DNA from: Rickettsia endosymbiont of Bryobia graminum
Lineage (GTDB): Bacteria; Pseudomonadota; Alphaproteobacteria; Rickettsiales; Rickettsiaceae
Length of the DNA stretch: 11,725 bases
Direction of reading: 5' to 3'
NCBI GenBank assembly: GCA_020881085.1
Contig: JAJIYR010000187.1
Span: forward strand, 1-11,725
Shown: piece by piece, positions 8,622 to 11,725 of the stretch
How positions within the stretch are numbered: position 1 is the stretch's first letter
How the letters are laid out: each line of letters begins with the position of its first letter
The notes under the pieces: model-generated
The model's input: the letters and a program-made list of their open reading frames with translations, nothing else
What the model was told of the DNA's origin: nothing
Database searches by the model: none
Position numbers and translations under genes: made by a program

Positions 8622-9332
8622 TTAGCCATTATTGTTTAGTTGAGATAACAGCTTGTTTAAATCAATTCTTAATCTCTTGGACCGTTCAGCAGTAATGATA
8701 GAATGAATAGTTTTGAGAGCGGCATCAAAATTATCATTAACAACTATATAATCATAATGTTTTGCATATTCTATTTCTTTTACAGCATATTGCATACGTA
8801 ACTCTACAGTTTCTTTATTATCTTGTCCTCTATTCTTAATTCTTTGTTTTAAGATATTAAGACTTGGTGGTAGAATAAAAATAGTTATTACATTATCTAA
8901 TTTTTCTTTAATGGATTTCATACCTTGATAATCTACATCAAATAATACATCTACATTATTATTTAAATAGTCTGTTACAGTTTTTTTTATGGTGCCGTAA
9001 TTGTTACCATAGACATTTGCATATTCCAAAAAAGCTTTTTGTTTAATTAATTCATTAAATTCATCACTGGTTTTAAAATAATAATCTACTTTATCGATTT
9101 CACCTGGTCTTGGTAGACGTGTAGTAGTTGAGATAGAAATTCGTAGATTATTATCAATATTTAATAATGCTTTTGCTAAACTGGATTTACCAGCGGCAGA
9201 TGGAGAAGATAAAATAATAACAAAACCTTTATCTTTTATTAATTTTTGTGTCATATTAGTTGAAGTTGTGAAGTTTAAGTTTGAAAATAAAATAATAGAA
9301 AAACATATATTCTTTATTAATTTCAGTGTCAT
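8622..9332 (-). CDS. gmk: Guanylate kinase with a duplicated 5' end
   Basis: Guanylate kinase converts GMP and ATP to GDP and ADP, an essential step in nucleotide synthesis. The longest frame is 236 residues, but the family's usual N-terminus begins at Met27 (ATG ending at 9254), which would give 210 residues. The P-loop is SPSAAGKS (43-50), a variant in which the first Gly is Ser and a later Gly is Ala, while Lys49 and Ser50 are kept. GMP-binding elements follow: STTTRLPRPGE (68-78), YYF (84-86), FLEYANVYG (101-109) and DVDYQG (132-137). Residues 1-26 come from an in-frame 78-bp tandem duplication of the leader and gene start, so they are probably not needed. Neither start has a good Shine-Dalgarno; I report the longer frame but favour 9254 as the ancestral start. 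Confidence 0.95.
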   Translation of the reverse strand: MTLKLIKNICFSIILFSNLNFTTSTNMTQKLIKDKGFVIILSSPSAAGKSSLAKALLNIDNNLRISISTTTRLPRPGEIDKVDYYFKTSDEFNELIKQKAFLEYANVYGNNYGTIKKTVTDYLNNNVDVLFDVDYQGMKSIKEKLDNVITIFILPPSLNILKQRIKNRGQDNKETVELRMQYAVKEIEYAKHYDYIVVNDNFDAALKTIHSIITAERSKRLRIDLNKLLSQLNNNG

Positions 9333-9353
9333 ACTAGTTAAAATTGTGAGATT
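9206..9353 (-). repeat. Imperfect 78-bp tandem duplication across the gmk start
   Basis: The stretch around the gmk ATG at 9254 is repeated 78 bases upstream around the ATG at 9332. Both copies contain the same order of words: the leader (ACTAGT or ACTAAT just before ATG), the ATG, and codons reading MTxKLIK followed by a hydrophobic IIL segment. About 70 bases of each copy align with roughly three quarters identity by eye. Because 78 is divisible by three, the upstream ATG reads in frame into gmk. Confidence 0.85.
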
Positions 9354-9359
9354 TAGGAT

Positions 9360-9365
9360 ATTATA
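9360..9365 (-). promoter_or_regulatory. Possible -10 element for gmk
   Basis: A perfect TATAAT lies on the minus strand 27 bases before the upstream gmk ATG (9332). No good -35 stands at the right distance; a TTGACC at 9407-9412 is too far for this -10, though it could work with a weaker TTCTAT 17 bases after it. A transcript from here would include both possible gmk starts. Confidence 0.35.
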
Positions 9366-9548
9366 GACAGATTATTGAGAATAATAGAAGATGTTTTAAT
9401 TAGCAGGGTCAAATAAATTCTACCTTATTAATTCATTGTGGGATTTTTAAATATCTTTAACTTATTGATAAGGCTGCTACGAATGTTTTTTTGCTATAAT
9501 TAGGTTTATTAAATTCTAACCTAAATTAATTAAAACGTTATATATCTC
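9366..9548. other. AT-rich gap between gmk and the decayed gene
   Basis: I see no gene here. A 7-bp stem (ttaggtt at 9500-9506, aacctaa at 9518-9524) lies 25 bases beyond the stop of the decayed minus-strand gene and might have been its terminator, although it is AT-rich and weak. The rest is low-complexity AT sequence. Confidence 0.4.
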
Positions 9549-10262
9549 TTATTCACCAACTATTTTAATTGTCGGCCTATAGTGGGAAATATTATGATGT
9601 TCTAGATAATATGCAGCTTCAGATAAAAAACGATCTTGCGGAGCATTGATATTTGTAAAGAGTATCTCGTTATAGTAATGCTCATAACTAGTTACAGTAA
9701 TTAGTCTTGCAATAGATAAAACACCTAATACTGACCATGTTAAGCTATAATAAGGATTATTTAGCAACTCCTCATCAATTAGAATATTGACAGGAAAATC
9801 TTTTGAGATTTTTACCTCAGTGATTAATTCTGTAAGAGCTTTATCATCATAAAAGTTTTGAGATTCGATAATTTTGGTTATTTGCCAATCATTTTTATAA
9901 TTATTTATGAGTTCATCGCTTAGTTGATTGTTCCCCTAGTTTAAACTTAAAGTTGTTTAAGTTTTGACCGACCAAGTAATCTCGAAAAGAATACTTGGTG
10001 ATCGGGGAGTTAGTAAAACTGCCAATAACAGCTATGGTAGCCTTTAGGCTTGGTGAAATTAATAAAAAGGCCAAGCCTTGAACATAGCTACCATCTCCCC
10101 GACCATAATCGAGGATTACATCATTTTTTGCGGTTAATGTTTACCGCTATTGGTAAGAGGTTACTACACCCCAGAAAGGCTTAAAGCCATTCTAAGGATA
10201 GATTTTAGATCAATCTTTTTAAAAGTCAACCAGAGATTATATAACCTATTGATATTATTATC
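9549..10262 (-). pseudogene. Decayed gene, at least three frameshifts, no start codon
   Basis: Reading the minus strand, four stretches free of stops follow each other in changing frames with short overlaps: 10262-10167 (32 codons), 10180-10124 (19 codons), 10140-9916 (75 codons) and 9935-9552 (128 codons, stop TAA at 9549). Joined, they would make a protein of about 230 residues. The last stretch has ordinary coding character (for example NPYYSLTWSVLGVLSIARL and DRFLSEAAYYLEHHN) and no ATG; its first TTG is at 9767. The 75-codon stretch reads KNDVILDYGRGDGSYVQG and on to DYLVGQNLNNFKFKLGE. One frameshift may lie in the A6 run at 10124-10129 on this strand. I do not recognise the family. The last two stretches are well supported as coding by length in AT-rich DNA; the first two are weaker. 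Part of the third is occupied by a nested palindrome. Confidence 0.55.
9943..10102. repeat. Cluster of nested inverted repeats inside the decayed gene
   Basis: Several exact inverted pairs are packed together: aaacttaa/ttaagttt (9943-9950, 9957-9964), accaagta/tacttggt (9971-9978, 9992-9999), and an outer tcggggag/ctccccga (10002-10009, 10095-10102) that encloses atggtagc/gctaccat (10034-10041, 10087-10094) and aggcttgg/ccaagcct (10045-10052, 10071-10078). The last three stack into one long interrupted hairpin of 101 bp. The same bases are open in one reading frame of the decayed gene, which resembles the way Rickettsia palindromic elements sit in frame inside proteins. A structured RNA is the alternative. 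Confidence 0.7.
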
Positions 10263-10298
10263 CTAAACTAAAGCACCATCATCCTGAACTAAAGCGCG

Positions 10299-10357
10299 GT
10301 CATGCTGAACTTGTTTCAGGATCTATAAGAGAGATGCTGAAATAAATTCAGCATGAC
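10299..10357. repeat. Second copy of the palindromic repeat family
   Basis: Outer arms gtcatgctgaa (10299-10309) and ttcagcatgac (10347-10357) are perfect 11-bp inverted matches, and an inner 8-bp hairpin pairs 10334-10341 with 10347-10354. The word atgctgaacttgtttcag followed by a one-base difference and atct is shared with 8481-8503 (22 of 23 bases), so this belongs to the same family as the repeat downstream of groEL. Confidence 0.85.
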
Positions 10358-10509
10358 AGGAGTGATATTTTTCTAGGTGGGAATTCTCCACTTTGTCACT
10401 TTGCCATAATATTATTCTCTATCTTTATTTCATAAGTTGTAAATCTCCTATAATCATTAAATTAAGCTAATAAAATATTAAAATATTTATGATTTCTTAT
10501 CAATATTTC

Positions 10510-10537
10510 TTGACTGTTAAAAATTAGTGTATATTTT
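10510..10537 (+). promoter_or_regulatory. Probable promoter of the TPR gene
   Basis: TTGACT (10510-10515) and TATTTT (10532-10537) are separated by 16 bases, with an overlapping TATATT at 10530-10535. Transcription would start near 10545, about 30 bases before the ATG at 10575. No Shine-Dalgarno precedes that ATG. The good -35 suggests that the broken gene was expressed recently and may still be transcribed. Confidence 0.45.
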
Positions 10538-10574
10538 AATGATTACTTAACTAAATTAATATAGACAATAAATT

Positions 10575-11021
10575 ATGAAAAGCGAAAAAGAATTACCAAG
10601 CGTAGAAAATTATATGACTCAGATTGATGATCTAGTGGATGAAGGACAAAGCGTAGCAGCTTTAAAACTGCTGTTTGAAGTTGAGAAAAAATATCCAAAT
10701 AACTCTGATCTTCAAATATTGAAAGGTAGTATTATGTTGAATATTAATCCTACTACAGCTGTAAAGTGTTTTAACTTACTTATGGATAAAGAGCCTGGCA
10801 ATATAGCTAATTATCTAAAAATCAGTGAAATATTACAGAATTTTTGGATGCACCAAAAGGATATTATAGCTACCTTAGAATCGAATAAAGAAATTATTGA
10901 GACCTCACTTAACAAAACAGAAGATTTAGAGAGTAAGTATAAAGAATTCAGTAATGATGGTTGGCAAAGAATTATTGATACACAGTTACGAGATCATCAG
11001 GACATTAGTGAGAGGTTATAA
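10575..11021 (+). CDS. N-terminal fragment of the TPR protein (148 residues)
   Basis: This is the part that can be translated from the ATG up to the internal TAA. It holds roughly two TPR-like helix pairs (about residues 14-75) and a helical, charged stretch rich in Glu, Lys and Asp (about 95-148). It could persist as a short stable protein, but the unbroken homology beyond the stop argues that it is a truncation product rather than a designed gene. Confidence 0.5.
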   Translation: MKSEKELPSVENYMTQIDDLVDEGQSVAALKLLFEVEKKYPNNSDLQILKGSIMLNINPTTAVKCFNLLMDKEPGNIANYLKISEILQNFWMHQKDIIATLESNKEIIETSLNKTEDLESKYKEFSNDGWQRIIDTQLRDHQDISERL

Positions 11022-11132
11022 AAAGCTATTCAACAAGCTTCAGATGCCAAAGAAACAGTTAGAAACTTTTTAGAAGATGCTTTAGACCTTCATCCTAACA
11101 ATCCAGAAATTTTAATTGAAAGTGGTAAGTTT

Positions 11133-11606
11133 TTGCTACATCAATACAAGCATGTAGTATCTCCTAAGGCTATGAAGTTTTTTAACGAAGCTATAAAAGC
11201 TGATCCTAAAAATATAGGTAATTATCTAAAAATCAGTAGTATATTACAGGATTCTAATGCCAAGGATGCAGCTGAAGGCATTTTAGAACAAGCTCTGGAA
11301 ACTAATCCTAAAAATCCAGATCTTATAGCTCAAATGGGACTACTGCAAGCTGATGCTAAACATGCAATCAAATATTTTGATGCAGCTCTAAAAATAGATC
11401 CCGATAATTTTATGGCTCATAAATATAAAATTAGTACTTTTTTATCAGCAGGAGCTAATGTTCAAGCAGCAAAACAATATGCTGAATTTACCAAGGGTTG
11501 TAATGATTTAGAAACACATAAAAGCTTATATGAAGATATAAAATCAACACGAATAGTGTCAATAGTTGAAAAAACTATATCAAAATTAGGGCGTGTGATC
11601 AATTGA
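11133..11606 (+). CDS. C-terminal fragment of the TPR protein (157 residues from a TTG)
   Basis: This is the same reading frame as the upstream fragment, after the internal stop. The first usable start is a TTG with only a weak ggtaag before it, so independent translation is doubtful. It carries three to four TPR units, the clearest being EGILEQALETNPKNPDLIAQMG and KYFDAALKIDPDN. The last five residues and the stop probably derive from the end of the insertion sequence. Confidence 0.4.
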   Translation: MLHQYKHVVSPKAMKFFNEAIKADPKNIGNYLKISSILQDSNAKDAAEGILEQALETNPKNPDLIAQMGLLQADAKHAIKYFDAALKIDPDNFMAHKYKISTFLSAGANVQAAKQYAEFTKGCNDLETHKSLYEDIKSTRIVSIVEKTISKLGRVIN

Positions 11607-11725
11607 GCCAAATTACCGTGGCAGCCATATAAATAGCCCCCAAAAAGTTTTGAGAGGTTTTGTCATATCGTGTTGCGATTGCTCTATATTGCTTTAGTTT
11701 TGCAAAAAAGTTCTCGATCAAATGC
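11589..11725 (-). mobile_element. IS5-like insertion sequence, one end only
   Basis: The transposase C-terminus reads inward from the right edge of the window, so one end of an insertion sequence lies just left of its stop codon. I place the boundary tentatively at gggcgtgt (11589), directly after a TTA that could be a short target duplication of the type made by some IS5-family elements. The rest of the element, its other terminal inverted repeat and the second copy of the target are outside the window. Confidence 0.65.
11599..11725 (-). CDS. IS5-family DDE transposase, C-terminal fragment (cut by the window edge)
   Basis: The last 41 codons of a transposase are readable, ending in TGA (11599-11601): HLIENFFAKLKQYRAI, then ATRYDKTSQNFLG and AIYMAATVIWLN. 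The pattern of a Glu in an IENFF-x-KLK-x-[YF]-R-x-IATRYDK context is the third acidic residue and following helix of the DDE nuclease in IS5-family elements, and the hydrophobic AAxxIWLN ending is typical. The enzyme cuts and rejoins element ends. The fragment is free of stops and frameshifts, so the copy may be intact and recent. The 5' part lies beyond 11725. Confidence 0.88.
   Translation of the reverse strand, partial: HLIENFFAKLKQYRAIATRYDKTSQNFLGAIYMAATVIWLN

Larger units (their letters stand above)
10263..10574. other. 312-bp intergenic region with repeats and the TPR-gene promoter
   Basis: No gene is visible. The left part has two imperfect tandem 21-bp units (10261-10281 and 10282-10302, 17 of 21 identical), running into a copy of the palindromic repeat family. 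From about 10380 the sequence is plain AT-rich DNA up to a promoter near 10510. Confidence 0.5.
10575..11606 (+). pseudogene. TPR-repeat protein gene interrupted by one in-frame stop
   Basis: The frame runs from the ATG at 10575 to a TGA at 11604-11606 (344 codons in all) with a single interruption, TAA at 11019-11021. The codons between that stop and the next start-like codon contain no other stop and continue the pattern (for example AKETVRNFLEDALDLHPNNPEIL), so this was one gene. The product is helical with tetratricopeptide-like units: AALKLLFEVEKKYPNNSDLQI, AVKCFNLLMDKEPGN and, after the stop, KFFNEAIKADPKN, AAEGILEQALETNPKNPDL and AIKYFDAALKIDPDN. TPR proteins usually mediate protein-protein contact; in intracellular bacteria some are secreted effectors, but there is no direct sign of that here. 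The 3' end appears to run into an insertion sequence, so the original C-terminus is probably lost as well. Stop-codon readthrough or a base error at 11019 are alternatives. Confidence 0.75.

Noticed and set aside
9465..9500. Plus-strand promoter TTGATA...TATAAT
   Set aside because: The 24-base spacer is too long and no plus-strand gene follows.
9937..10260. RNase P RNA, tmRNA, SRP RNA or group II intron domain V in the structured block
   Set aside because: I looked for their conserved words (GAAAGTCC, GGTTCGAATCC, GGTCAGG...GGAAGCAGCC, the domain V hairpin) and saw none; open frames across the region favour a decayed gene.

Overview
The window looks like a piece of an AT-rich alphaproteobacterial endosymbiont chromosome, most likely order Rickettsiales and close to Rickettsiaceae. 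I infer this from the low GC of the gene-bearing part, a GroEL with rickettsia-like sequence and a short GGM tail, an RpoH-type groES promoter of the alphaproteobacterial kind, palindromic intergenic repeats of the style common in Rickettsia, and genes that are clearly decaying. The genus cannot be fixed by eye.

Layout: (1) Bases 1 to about 300 are compositionally foreign (the first 60 bases hold 38 G and 4 C) and hold no convincing gene; they may be a chimeric contig end or host DNA. (2) A minus-strand block reads nlpD (4085-5014), then an AsmA-like envelope protein (1577-4072) 12 bp downstream, then nadA (467-1435) with a good promoter of its own. (3) A divergent promoter region at 5015-5106 separates this from a plus-strand group: rpiB, a HAD-like protein that has lost its catalytic residues, then groES and groEL under a heat-shock promoter. 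A perfect 34-bp inverted repeat closes the HAD-like gene. (4) After groEL lies a composite palindromic repeat, then gmk on the minus strand, whose 5' end has been tandemly duplicated with a 78-bp period, in frame. (5) From 9549 to 10262 a minus-strand gene survives only as open stretches in shifting frames; inside it lies a nested-palindrome block that may be an inserted palindromic element. (6) From 10575 a TPR gene is cut by one in-frame TAA and apparently truncated at its 3' end by an IS5-like insertion sequence, of which only the C-terminal end of the transposase is in the window.

Functionally the healthy genes are housekeeping: NAD precursor synthesis (nadA), envelope maintenance and septal peptidoglycan splitting (AsmA-like, nlpD), pentose phosphate metabolism (rpiB), protein folding (groESL) and GMP phosphorylation (gmk). 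I see no defence system, CRISPR array, tRNA or rRNA. The most interesting material is the genome erosion and repeat-driven remodelling in the right-hand third, together with the HAD pseudoenzyme and its long terminal palindrome.
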